NCBI GenBank assembly: GCA_027625915.1
Contig: JANTQA010000063.1
Coordinates: forward strand, 5,041,501 to 5,105,500
Source: Anaeramoeba flamelloides
Lineage: Eukaryota; Metamonada; Anaeramoebidae
DNA length: 64,000 nucleotides
Reading direction: 5' to 3'
Shown piece after piece: positions 47,712-59,719 of this stretch (the first letter of the stretch is position 1; the number at the start of each line of letters is the position of its first letter). The notes under the pieces were generated by a model, which ran no database searches, was not told where the DNA came from, and saw only the letters and a list, made by a program, of their open reading frames with translations. A program made the position numbers and the translations under genes.

Positions 47712-49072
47712 AGGTGCGAACAGTATATTTAAATCTAAAGATAATAACCATTATATTAATAACAATTCAATGGAAAATCCACAAACCAAGTACAGACTTA
47801 ATACGTATAGCACTTGTTTTTACTCTCAAAAACAAACAATAAAAGTAGAAAAAAAAAAAATCAAAATAAATAAAAACAATATATTTCATTATTTCAATTC
47901 CAATTCAAAAAGATTAAAAAAGCTGTTTATATTCTCCATAAAAATGCTTTAAAAGGGGTTATACAATTTAAAACACAGATTACATCATAATGTATAGAAT
48001 ATGCACATAAAAATAGTCCTTTTTAGTGAATTAAAATCCTGAGGAACTAAATTCTTTCCAATTTCAAAAGAAAGATTATTGATTACTGTTTAAATTTATT
48101 TTATTTCCTATATTTTAATTAAAACTCAACTTTTAAACATAAAATTCAAGGAGAATTAAATGTAACTAATTTACTGAATTCCAGGAAAGTCGAAAAATAA
48201 CACTTTTTTCACGAGTTCAACTTTTGGTAATTTTTTAAGCAAAAATAATTTTAATCTGGATGAATGTAAAAAAATGATTACAATTCATCAAAATTATTAT
48301 TGATTGAATTTCCTCACTTTTTGCTTCTATAAATTTGATAATGAGAATAGATTCCAAGCAACAATAATAATAAACTCAAATAATAATGTTTTTGTATTGT
48401 TAACGTTCTTATTAAAAAGAAAAGACAAAAGCCTGTGTGATTTTACCATTACTTTAAATGAAAAGTTCATGTCTGAAATTTCAGAATTTTTTTTTACCAA
48501 AAAATTTTAAATTTAACACCTTTTTGTCACTTATTTCAAACTAAATTATTGTTTTAGAGATCTTAAAAATTATCTTTATTATGATATAGGTTTTTATACC
48601 CTTTTTTATTTTCGTTTTTGTCGCTTTTGATATTTTTTTTTCTTTTTGATGTATTTTTACATTTTTTGGTGAATTATTTGAACTTTTTCGGGTGTTAATT
48701 TTGATTTTTACACCTTTTGACAAGTTCTGTCTAAAAACGTATTTTTTTGAACTTATTTTCAAAGTAAAAAACTTTTGGGAATGGTTGTGTTTATCTTTAT
48801 AAAAAAAATTAAAAAAATAGTTAAAAAATTAAAAAAAAAAAAAACTTGTTAATGATTGAAAGTGCAAAAATTGAATAATTATTCTAAAGGTGATTATTTT
48901 TATAAAATTTGTATTGTTTTTTTTTTTTTTTTTCAAATGAACTATGTTTCAAAATTTTTGTGTTTATTTTGTTTGAAATAAAACAAAATATTGTTTTGAA
49001 AAGTAGATCAAAAAAAAAGAAAAAAAAAACATTTCTAAAAGTGTTTCATTCTTTCTTAATTTATTTTTCAAT
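47712..49072. other. Gene-free stretch downstream of RPS9
   Basis: The part nearest 49072 is probably RPS9 3' UTR. Open frames at 48304-48510 and 48541-48762 (minus) lack ATG starts and known motifs. No repeat was recognised. Confidence 0.4.
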
Positions 49073-49604
49073 TTAGTCTTCTTCTTCTACTTCATTTTTA
49101 TTTCCCCTCATGACATTTAATTTTCTTTTTAATCTACCTGGTCTTCCACCACCAAATGGACTTTTTGAAGAAAATCCGATATGTTTTTGTGATTCAATTT
49201 TGACCATAAAGGATGGCACATTAACTAATTGGCTTCCAACAGAGATGTGTCTTTGTTTAATAAGCACTCTAGCATGGTGAATGGATCTTGCAAGTCCTGA
49301 TTTGTATACTTGGGTTTGTAATCTTCGATCAAGAAAATCGTCAATGGTAAGTGTCAAGACATATTCAAGTCTTTGTTTCTGTTCGTCGAGGATTCCAAGA
49401 TTTGTCAATCTTCTTAAAAGTGCTGCTCCTTCAAAAATTCTTCTTGGATCTTTGTGTTTTAAATTTCAAAAAATATTAACAAAAGAAAAGTTGTGTGTGT
49501 TTAGAAATTTGGATTTATAAATGGTGTTGTGTTTGCTTAATAGAGTGAACAAATTTTGGTTTTGTTAAAAGAATTGGTCGAATAAAAAAAACAATTGTGG
49601 AAGG

Positions 49605-49636
<32 letters not shown>

Positions 49637-49997
49637 CAAAAGAAGTTTTTTGAAAAAGAAAAGTAAAAAAAAAAAAAATTTTAAAAAACAAAAGAAATGG
49701 AAAAAGTAAAAATGCGGCACCAATCGTTTAAATCAAAAGAACAGTCCAATAAGTTCAATAAAAAGATGAACACAAATCAAAAAGAAATTCAAAAAAAAAA
49801 AAAAACATACCATTTTCTTCGAGTGTAAGAAGGTTTCTTGCAGATTTTCTGATTTTAGCAAGTGTATAGTGAACTCTCCAGACTTCTCTTTTTGTTCGAA
49901 GACCATATTTTCCAACTACTTTAAGTTCGTGATCTAATCTTTCTTTTTGATATGGACGACGTGGTGTTTTAAATGTTTTTGATTTTCTTCGGGACAT
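49073..49997 (-). CDS. RPS9: 40S ribosomal protein S9 (uS4), two exons
   Basis: Exon 1 is 49997-49811 and exon 2 is 49449-49073. The 361-bp intron runs GTATGT..CACAAAG in phase 1, and the split codon restores Asp of DPRRIFEG. The product is 187 aa (human 194). Seen: [16 protein letters not shown] near the N-terminus, [29 protein letters not shown], then the S4 RNA-binding domain with [31 protein letters not shown] and [13 protein letters not shown]. It ends [14 protein letters not shown] and an acidic EVEEED tail. Known role: binds 18S rRNA early in small-subunit assembly and helps shape the mRNA entry channel. Codons are more balanced than in neighbouring genes, as expected for high expression. 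The intron holds a poly(T) tract of about 35 read on the coding strand. Confidence 0.97.
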
Positions 49998-50191
49998 TTG
50001 TTTATTATAGAAAAATTTACTTTATTAAAAGTTAAAAAAAATGAGTTTTTTTGAGAAAGTTGAGGTATGGTGGGGTGAGTTTGGTGTTTGGAGTTTGGAG
50101 TGGTCAAAATTTTTGGAACTTGGTTAAGAATTGTTAACAATTTTATTGAAAGATCCATTTTGTTTCATTTTTAATTGTCTTTTCTTAATTA

Positions 50192-50422
50192 GTATTTGAA
50201 TAATAATTGAGACTTCATTTTCTCTTTTTTCTTTGACCAATATATTTCAACCAAATAAACAGAAATTTGGGAGACACATTTATTATGAGGCTTAATCTTT
50301 TGTCCAATATTTTGGTATATTTTGTGGGAATGAAAAAAATCCTAAATGAACGATTCTGAAGAATTGTAAAACAAAAACGAGACAAAATATATCCTATTTA
50401 AATACCAAATACCAAATATCAG
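50192..50422. mobile_element. Family E TA-flanked element, copy 3
   Basis: 231 bp between TA (50190-50191) and TA (50423-50424). Left end GTATTTGAATAATAATTGAG; the right end ACCAAATATCAG is the inverted form of the CTGATATTTG terminus at 34633. It lies about 200 bp upstream of the RPS9 start codon. Confidence 0.65.
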
Positions 50423-50424
50423 TA

Positions 50425-52013
50425 TTAAAGCCACAAATCTTTGAAAATTCTTCTCCCTATGGGATGTCTTGAATTTAAGGTAATTTTGTTTATCAGTACT
50501 TTCCGCCATAATAGACTTTAAAGGTGAATTATTATATATTTTAATAACTTTTTGAAATGGAAAAAGAAAGTAGAAATCTAATAACTAAAGTACCAAACTT
50601 GTCTTAAATATTATTTTCACAAATGGGATATTTGTTTTTATAAATTTGATCCTTTTTTTCTCGTTATTAAAAGTTGAAAATCCCAACATAATTTCATAGT
50701 ATTTTTCAAAAATTATTTTCTTTTGTTTAAAAGAAGAAAAAAATCAAAAGATCTATGTAGTAAGTGTACCAAAACATACCTTTCAAAATAAAAAGGCTAC
50801 TTTTTGAAATAACCCATTATAAAAAATCGCTATAATTTGAAAAATTAATATTAATATTTTGTATATTGAAAAAAATATAATATTTTTATCCAACATAGTT
50901 CAGACCGAATTAATTTTATCCTTTTATTGAAAAAAAAAAAAAAATACTAGAAAAATAATAAAACCATTTATAAAATGTACACCATTATACTTTTTTTAAA
51001 ACTGAAAAAATCAAATTATAGACCTAAAAAAATACTTTATATATAGATCATTTTTTATCAATAATTAAGAACCCAATTATTATTTGTCTAGTTGGTTAGT
51101 AAAAATCCGAATAATAAAATTATTAATAGATTTTATGATTATTTTTTCTCAATTTTATAATTATTTTCAAATTAAAAAAAATAATTTTTCAATTTAAGAA
51201 TTATAATAAAAGCAAATAATAGAAAGCCCCAAATAAATGCTCTTAATAAATACAAGCCCCTTCATTTAATTTATAATATGAATATTTGAAAAATAATATT
51301 ACACAATCTGTTAAATTTCAAGAAATTTAATAAATATTTGGGAATAAGACAAATAGTCATTTTTTTTTGATCTTCAAATATTTAATATTTGGTTAAATTT
51401 ACTTTGATTGTATTGTTATAAAATCAGATTAAATTTTCAATGTTAATTTGCACATACAAGCAACCATAAATTTTTAATAGTGATATTTAATAAAAAAAAA
51501 TAGTTTTCAAAATTTTCTTATTATTTTTCAAATTCAAAAAACCATATTATAAGATCAGATTTTTTTGCATAAAAAGTGATCCTAAAAATAATTTCTTTTG
51601 AAACTATAAATTATATTCTCTAAAAGTTGATAAATGTGTTTTTTTATCAAATTAAATTGTGTACTTTGTGATGATAAGTGTTCATTATATTTTTTTAATA
51701 TCAAATTAAGATATAAACTATTATTCAAAAAATTTTGACTCACTTTAACAAGCATTTGGAAGTGTTTTTGTGTGGTTTTCATGAAAAATACTTATCAAAA
51801 ACAATTTTTCTATATTTAAGATCAGAACATCCCTCTTTTCTATTTACTTCAAATTTTGCTTTGTTTTCAGTTATAATATTTTTCATTTTCTTTTTCTTTT
51901 TCTTTTATTTTAATTTTCACCACTTTTTTTAAGAAAGTTATTGAACAAATAAAAAAAAAGATCTGGGAAAAAAACAAAAATACCAAGAAATATAAGATTA
52001 TATATTACTTTTT
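50425..52013. other. Gene-free AT-rich stretch
   Basis: No gene, RNA or element boundary was recognised. Confidence 0.35.
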
Positions 52014-52015
52014 TA

Positions 52016-52212
52016 TAGTAATTTCTACCTTTAAGATTCAAGTTTTCAATTAAATTTAAAGCAAAAGAAAGATTATTAAATTTAAAGCACATAATTCAAA
52101 TCCAAGTAAAATAATTTATGTAAAAAAAAATCCAAAAAATGTGCCTTAATTTGAGATTGTTTTGTCCCTTAAATTTCTTTGAAAGATTGTGTTTTAAGAG
52201 TAGAACTGACTA
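52016..52212. mobile_element. Family A palindromic MITE-like element, copy 6 (diverged)
   Basis: The left end TAGTAATTTCTACCTTTAAG and right end AGAGTAGAACTGACTA are degraded forms of the terminus. TA flanks at 52014-52015 and 52213-52214. 197 bp, so its length is kept despite the sequence decay. Confidence 0.65.
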
Positions 52213-52214
52213 TA

Positions 52215-52984
52215 AAAATTATTTAATTACTAGCAAAAAAACTTCTTATTAAACCTATCCTAGTGAAAATTCATATTTACAAAAATAAAAAATTATCCTT
52301 TTTAAATTATTGCACTAAAAATATAATCATCAATAACAAAAATGTAACTAAGAAAAGTTCAAGCATACAAAATAGAAAAATAGAGTAAAAATTCAAAAAA
52401 TTATTGAGAATTATATTGAGTATTCGATTTAATTGAAACTAAATACTTTTAAAACCAACAATTTGATCCAATCAATCTTTATTTTTGAATAAAAATTAAA
52501 ATAGATTCTATTTTCTGAAAAACAAATCTGAATTAGAAAAATTTAAAAAAAAATAGAAAAGAAAATTATTTTAAAATCTCAAGTGATTTGTTTCATAAAA
52601 AAACTTTCAAAAAAAATATTATCGTTTTATTAATTAAAAAAAAAATAAAACTCAATTAATAAGGCTTAATTAAATCAAAAGTTACAGTCAAGATCAAGAA
52701 ATAAATTATTTTTTTTAAATTTTTTATAGATCAATTTTTTCATTTTATTAAAACTCCTTTTGTTAATTGCTATGTAAGGTAAAACAAATATAATAAACTA
52801 TCAATTTTAGTAAAATATTAATTTATTTTGTTACATAGATGATTTAAATTATTTATTATATCAAAAAACAATTTACTCATCATTGTGGGTGTGAAAATAC
52901 ACCAATAAGCAATATTAAATAATTATTTACTTAATATATTATTTTTTTGCGATAAAGAGATTTTTCAACCTAAGATTAGTCCCA
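52215..52984. other. Gene-free AT-rich stretch
   Basis: Nothing recognisable was found. Confidence 0.35.
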
Positions 52985-54260
52985 GGCATAATAATATTTT
53001 TTTTTTGAAAAAAATTAAACATTTGTGAATTTTCTACTTTTTGATAACTTTACTTTGATATTCAAATCGATTGGTTGATACAAGACCTTTGATCAAAAAA
53101 AAAAAATCTAAAGAGATTTAAAAATTAAAAATGGAAAATAGAAATTTCCATTAAGATTTTTTTCAGATTTAATAATCTAAAATTTGAATATATTTTTTTC
53201 ACTGTTAAGTTTTATAATCAAATATTTTAAAAGTGTTTTAAATGTAATATATATCTTTTGAAGGGGTATTACCAATTTTTTGATTATAAAAGAATTATTA
53301 ATTGATTTAAATTGAAAATTATATATATATGATGACTACATTCTGTTTTTAAGAATTTAAAAGAATAGTGGAATATATATATATGATTTTCGGTTTATTA
53401 CAAAAAGTAAAAAAATCCGCCCTTAGATGTTCCAGAATTTATAATAATTGTATAAAATCTTTTATTTTACTCTATTTTTTTGAATTTTGGAAAAGATATT
53501 CACTCTAAGGTACTTTACGATACTTGATATATAATTTCATTAGTTTTTTATTTTTCTAATTTTCATTAATTACCAAAAATTACAGTCAGTTTCAAATTTA
53601 AGACACAAACTTTGAACGAAATTTAAGGCACAAAATTTGGATTTTTTTTTTTGGAAATTATTTTATTAGAATCTGAATTTTATGCCTTAATTTGAGATTT
53701 TTTTGTGCCTTAGATTTCGTTGAAAGTTTGTGCATTAAAAATGGAACTGACTGTATATTCTTTTTTTAGTTTATTTTAGAAAATTAAAAAAGGTCTGTCA
53801 TTAGATTTTCCATAATTTAATAAAAGTGGGGAAATATTGATGATTTTACTCTATTCCATTAAAGACTGGAAAAACTACACACTTGAATGACACTTAATTG
53901 TTATAATAAGAAAGTTTTTTCTCCCTTTCAGCTTTATTAGATGATTAAAGCATTACAAAAACTATTGTTTATTATCTTTCAAAAGAAAGATCCCAAACTT
54001 CAAATTAAACTAAAATTTTCCATTCGATTTATTTGAAATTTTTACCTGAAAAAAACCATTATTTCACAGCTAGAGACCTACCAAAAAGGTGGTTAAACTA
54101 AAAAAAATAAATATAATATCCTCAGAAATTTGAAGTTATTGAAATTTTGGTTATATTGTGAATAAAATATATTATGAAAGATGAAAGATTAATAAACGCA
54201 GCTGCTTTGTTGATATTTGGAATTTTCAATTTCATTTTTTGATACTAATGGAGTGATAAT
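52985..54260. repeat. Dispersed repeat J, copy 1, with a nested family A element
   Basis: Colinear with 59720-60927. Shared landmarks: ACTTTTTGATAACTT near the left, TTTTTTTCACTGTTAAG, a central hairpin region ending in a CTTTACGATACTT-like word, then CAGCTTTATTAGATGA and AAAGATGAAAG. A family A element (53583-53753) is inserted. Borders approximate. Non-coding. Confidence 0.62.
53583..53753. mobile_element. Family A palindromic MITE-like element, copy 7 (nested in J)
   Basis: TA at 53581-53582 and 53754-53755. CAGTCAGTTTCAAATTTAAG at left, AAAATGGAACTGACTG at right. 171 bp, the shorter size class like 7140-7313. Confidence 0.85.
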
Positions 54261-54541
54261 AATTTTAGACAATTTTATTCCATAATTTTGACTTGGAACC
54301 ATATAAAGTGTTAATGTTAAACATACAAAAAGTATACAACTTGTCTATTTCTGTAAATCTAATGTTGAAAAGTTAATTTATTATTTTATATTTATCTTTA
54401 ATGTATAATTTATAATGAGGGTCTATTATTTAACAATAAATTAATCTTATTTAAGAAAAAAAACTTTGAATTTGATTTTTTTTTTTTTTTTTTAACACAG
54501 ACACAAAAAACGATTAGTTAATAAATATATATTTTTATATA

Positions 54542-54987
54542 CATCGTTCCAAGGCTACCATAAAATTTTAAATAAAAAACAATTGATTTTTCTATTTTTA
54601 TTTTCCATTTTTCAAAAAATTTGGAAATAAGAGTTATTATTCAAAAAAAAATTTCAATAAATGAACTATTATTCAAATTTTGGAAAATAAAAAAAAAAAA
54701 ATTCAAGATCCCTTGAAACTTCAAAATCATCAGACCAAAAAAGCACAAAAAAATATCAATATTTACTGATCTTTAAAAAATATACCTTTTTTGAACAATA
54801 TATTTAAGTGCTTTATAAATCTTCAAATTGTTTTTTTTTTATTTTCCAAAATTTGAATAATAGTTCATTTATTGAAATTTTTTTTTGAATAATAACTCTT
54901 ATTTCCAAATTTTTTGAAAAATGGAAAATAAAAATAGAAAAATCAATTTTTTTTATTGAAAATTTTATGGTAGCCTTGGAAAGACTG
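54542..54987. mobile_element. Family B foldback element with near-identical long arms
   Basis: 446 bp between TA (54540-54541) and TA (54988-54989). The left arm starts CATCGTTCCAAGGCTACCAT and the right arm reverse complement starts CAGTCTTTCCAAGGCTACCAT. Pairing runs about 160 bp per arm with few mismatches. The centre (about 54706-54825) is single-copy. Such well-kept arms suggest a young insertion or arm correction. Confidence 0.8.
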
Positions 54988-54989
54988 TA

Positions 54990-57900
54990 AATTGGTGTTT
55001 ATGAATAAAAATAACTCAAAATAATGTGAGATATGGAAATGAATTAATAATTTTGATTTCCTTGGAGATTTAGATCAAGTCCATTGGGATTGCTCATTAT
55101 AATATTTAAATTACCAAATCTGGAAATTGGAATTAAGAAAACGAAAACATTTTTGTTTATTGTTCCGGTTGTGCAAAAATAACTTTTGTATATGCCCCTA
55201 CGACCCAAAAAAACACTAAAAATGGAAAATTGATCAAATACTTTCCATTGATATAATTAAAAAAACCAAATGAAAAAATAAAAATAAATAAAGTTTCCAT
55301 TTAACTTTTTCTTGAAAACATTTTTTACCAAAATCATTAAATTCACACTTGAAATTATGTATATTTTTATATATACTATCTTGTTTTAGCTCATTTACTA
55401 AAATAAATTCTAAATTATGGGAATTTTCTTTTCACAAAAGGGACTAATTTGGTCTTCAAATGTTTTTTTTTTGTTTTAAATCGTAAAATCAAAAAAAAAG
55501 TTAAACTAACAAGATAAACTCTCTGGAAAAGCATTCTAATTTAATATATTAACTAATTCTTTGATTTCAAACTTTTCTTAACCCCAATTTTTCAAAAAAA
55601 AATAAAACAGTACATAGTAATTTCAAAAAATATTTTTGATATTCAAAAGTTGAGAGTTTTTTTTATTCTAAAAAAAAATATCTCAGTTGTTAATTGAATT
55701 AAGTTATAAACTTAGATTTCGAAAAATATTAATCAGAAAAAAATTATGCTGAATTTTATTAAGGACATATTTTAATTTTAAAATATAAGAACGAAAAAAA
55801 ATAATTCATTTTGAAGTGTTCTACAATTTTATTAAAGGACACCAAAAAAGATGATTTATACTATCTTAACATAAGAATAAAATCGCCTATTATTGTTATT
55901 TTCTTTAGTTATTTCACAAAAGATTGAAATTAAAAATTATTTTCAGTAATGTTCCCAATTAAAATTGCTGTCCCACCATTTTTCTGTGTCAAATATTTTT
56001 CTCTCAACAGTTAGTTTGGAAAAAAAGCCTGACAAAAAATCGAGGTCTATCAAAAAGTGTTGATTTGTGCATTCAGTAAATTCTTTTATTTATAAATCTG
56101 ATCAACCAAAATTACAATTTCAAAAATTTGAAATATCATCGTTCTTTCGGATTATAAGAGAAAAAGACTGCTTGTTCTGCAATTTTTTTAATTTAAATAA
56201 CTCAATAATTGATTTCTTTTCAATATTCCATAAATTATCAATAAAAAAAAAAAAAAAATTATAGTTTTTTATTAATGATAATTATTTTCAAGTAAATGAT
56301 AAAGGGAGAAGAAATTGATTATAATGTTACAGTGCTGTTGGTAACATCAGATCTCCTTCCTAAACCATTGGAGATGTTTTTGTTTGTATGATTTTAGAAA
56401 AAGTATATTCGTTTTCCGAATTTCTGTTTCGACCTCCAACCACTTTCTTTCTTTTTTTTAAATAGTAAAGAGTGATATAAAATATCTTCAATAGACATAC
56501 AAATTTTCTCTTCCTTGTGTTTATTCAAGGGAACGTATAATTATAGATAAAAAACACAATTTTTTCAGAAAAACTTAAAAAAAATTAATAAAATTTTCCA
56601 AAAGGAGAAAACTGGGTTATTTCTCTTCAGACAATTGTTCAATATATCCAATTGATTTTCAATTTGTTAATGTGCTGAAATTTAATATCAAAAAAATTGT
56701 AGTTTGATATCTCATTCTGAGATTGGTTCGAAATTATTTGTTAAGATTTGACAGTAAATTATTAAAAATAAATCTTTTGGAAAATCTTTATTTTGATAAA
56801 AATCCTTCAAGTTAGTTTTAAATATTCAACTAAACAAAGTTTTTTCATGGTTTTCTTGTCGGGTTTTAAAAAAAAAATTTCTTTTTAGAGTTTTTTCTAA
56901 ATTTAGTTTTTGAAATTCTCGAGACAAACACAAATTATTAAGGCTATGAGAGCTTATTCATTTCTGAAAATCAAACAATCTTTTTCAACCAAAAAACAGT
57001 TTTTTAAATAGAATGGAAAATACCAAATTAATAAGTTGTAAAATAAAATACCTTTGAAAATTTGGTGATTTAAACTCCAATTTGCAAAGAAAATAATATT
57101 TTCTTGAAAAGAAAAGTTTGGAAATAACAAAAAAAAACCTTTTATATTTCCAGCTAAAAAAAATTTTGCTGATAGAACATCACAAGTTTACTTTTCAAAA
57201 ATCTTAGTGTTGCTTGAATTGGGCTTAAAATACTCAAAATTCTCCCGAAATGATCAATATAATAGAAAATATTTACTTTTGTCGAATTTTATAATTGTTT
57301 TTTCCAAGAAAACAATATAAATAAAATGTTGGTTTTGATTTTTGATTGGACATAATGAAGAAGCGTTATCAAGTCTTTAGATTGAAACAGAAATTGATTA
57401 GAGCAAATTTTCAGAGTCTCACATTTTATGATTTTCAAATGAATGTTAATAAAAAGTACAATACTTTAAAAGTGATTTATATCATTTACTGACAAATTAT
57501 GTAAATGTTGCAAATCATAATTTTCCAAAAAAAAAAAAAACAATTTGAAATTTTGTATTAAGAAAAATTTTGAAAAAGATATTCTTCAGATCTCAATTAT
57601 ATTAAAAAGGAGGGTTCCAAAGTGATTCGTTTTGAAAAGATATCCTATTTTTCCAAAAATAATCTCAACATAATTTGAACAAGAAATTCTCAACTAATTT
57701 TTGTTTATTAATTATACTGCAATTTACAATTTGTCACTTCCATTATTACCAAAACAATAACAAACTCTTAAAAAGTGGCCCCAATCGAGAATGTATCTTG
57801 GGTTTACCAATAATATGGAATAGATCTTTTCCGAAAACAATCTGTTTTCTTTTTTTCAATTATAAAAAAAACAGAAAATTTTTATTTTTTAATAAATCAG

Positions 57901-58276
57901 ATCAATTTCAAATACAATCAAAAAAAAGGTAGTTTCATTAAAAAAATATTTTCAAATTCTTACATTCAATTGGTTCCACTTTTCCAAAATCTAAAATTTT
58001 TTGTAATTCTTAAAAAAATTCTATTTTTGTTACAAATATTTCTCAAACACTCAAAAAACCACACAAATAATTTTTAGTCAAGTTTCACACATACACTTAA
58101 TAACAATAAACCAACCGTAAAACTAATAAATCTCTTTTAGAAATAATTTGCAACTCTAAAAATTAATTTTTTTCTGAATTTTATTTGGGAATTTAAGGAA
58201 TAAAAGGTTTTTTCAATTATGTTTATTTTTGGCAAAGATATCAAAAAGCTTTTAAACAGTGAACTCAAAACAAGTA
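54990..58276. other. Gene-free AT-rich stretch
   Basis: About 55945-56020 resembles the right arm of family G (CAGTAATGTTCCCAATTAAAA); its left partner was not found. Open frames near 56067 and 57675 lack domain signatures; the latter begins with TTG. Nothing else was recognised. Confidence 0.4.
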
Positions 58277-59395
58277 ATGAAAGGAACGTTAACTCGGTCG
58301 TTTGAAAACCAAAGTAAGAAAAATATTTAAACAATCAACAAATAAAAGTGTGTTAATTTTGAAACAAATTCCAAAACATTTTTTTTCGAAAATAATTTAA
58401 TTTTTTTCCTCATTTTTTTTGTGAAAGTATTCTACCAACAAATAATACAAGATAAATTAAATCGAAAGGTGTCAGTAATGATTAAAAGTGAGCAAATGAC
58501 AAAGTTAACAAAAAAATTTGGAAAATTACGATCGATGAACGATAGGCTTTTTCTTTTTCTTCAATTTTTCCCCAATTCGATTAAGGGTTTAAAATTGGAA
58601 GATCTCCAGATGCCAAAACAACAAAATATGTATTGTTCAGAATTATTAAATGCAAGCAATATTCAAAACCAAAATAACAACCCAAATTCAAAGCAAAACC
58701 CTAAAAAAATTGTCATTATTCGAAGTTCGCTGACCACAATGTCAGGCTTAACTGGGGTTTCGAGAAGATCATTAGAAAGAGGGTTGTCAAATTTTTTTGA
58801 AAGGAATTATTCTTTACACAATATCAGCCCCTACTCAAGAGATTATATGATATTTGGCGAAACTGGTAAATTGGTAACAAAGAAAATCAGTGTTGGCACC
58901 AAAAAGCATGAGACGAAAAAAAAAAAAACACCATTAGTCGGAAAAGAAAAGAGACTAATTATGAAGAAAAAAGTTAAGAAAACTAAAAAAAAAACCAAAA
59001 CCCAGGTAAACCCAAACCGCACGAGCAATATTACCCTTCAGAAACAATTGCCAAACAAACAAAATAACATTCCAGACAATAACTTGCTGAATTATAAAAA
59101 TGATAAGATAAACTTGAATACCAAAAACAATATTCGGCAAAAGAATGTGTGCCAACAAATAAACGAAAAATTTTCGCCAATTACCAGGAAAAGGAATCAC
59201 ACTTATAGTGGGAAATATTATTCAAATCAAGACGAAAAATACATTTCATTCAAATCGCCTCTTCATTTATTAAGTGTAATTTCACAAACACACAAAAGAC
59301 AGAGATCAAATTTGCTTTTCCAAAACATGAGTTTAACATCAAAAAATAATCAAATTTATCAACCAAATCACAGAATGAATTCGAAAATCTTTTGA
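58277..59395 (+). CDS. Unrecognised Lys/Asn-rich basic protein, two exons
   Basis: I do not recognise this protein. The 968-bp final exon (58428-59395) has no natural Met at its left edge. A good GTAAGA donor at 58314 and a GTGAAAG acceptor at 58427 give an exon 1 of 58277-58313 (MKGTLTRSFENQ) and a 114-bp intron, phase 1, for 334 aa. If unspliced, the first Met is at 58478 (305 aa). The first about 80 residues look structured (MTKLTKKFGKLRSMNDRLFL). A conserved-looking patch reads IIRSSLTTMSGLTGVSRRSL and then YSRDYMIFGETGKLV. Residues about 172-205 are almost pure Lys and could act as nuclear localisation or nucleic-acid contact. Asn/Gln-rich disorder follows. Codon use and GC exceed the surrounding DNA, which supports a real gene. 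A nuclear or nucleolar role is only a guess from charge. Confidence 0.62.
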
Positions 59396-59715
59396 GCAAT
59401 ACTCTTCAAAGATTAGCTTATATAGGTCCCATGAAAATTTGTAAAAATAAAAAATATCAACAATTTGATTTGTAAGTAACCTCTCAAGAATATTCGGAAA
59501 AATTAATTAATTAATTAATTGCTTTTTTCTTCTTCTTTCTTTGTAATGTTTTTAGTTTAGAAATAATAATTTTTATAAACAAATTTTTTGGGTTTTTCAA
59601 AGTTTGACTATTTTTAGAGACACATTCATTATTTTCATACCTCAAGCATAATATTTAAAGTTAATCTAACCAAAATAAACAAAATAAAATAAAACCTAAA
59701 AGGAATTGTTTTTAA
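59396..59715. other. Stretch after the unrecognised gene
   Basis: Presumed 3' UTR and spacer, with a short TTAA repeat at about 59503-59520. No other feature was seen. Confidence 0.35.
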
Positions 59716-59719
59716 TTAA

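Noticed and set aside
48304-48762. Two open frames downstream of RPS9
   Set aside because: Neither starts with ATG at its left edge, and amino-acid content follows A/T-rich low complexity.
56336-56400. TACAGTGCTG, resembling the start of a Tc1 terminus
   Set aside because: No inverted partner was found downstream; a ten-base match is not enough.
57675-57932. 85-codon frame
   Set aside because: Starts with TTG, has no domain signature, and no conserved neighbour.
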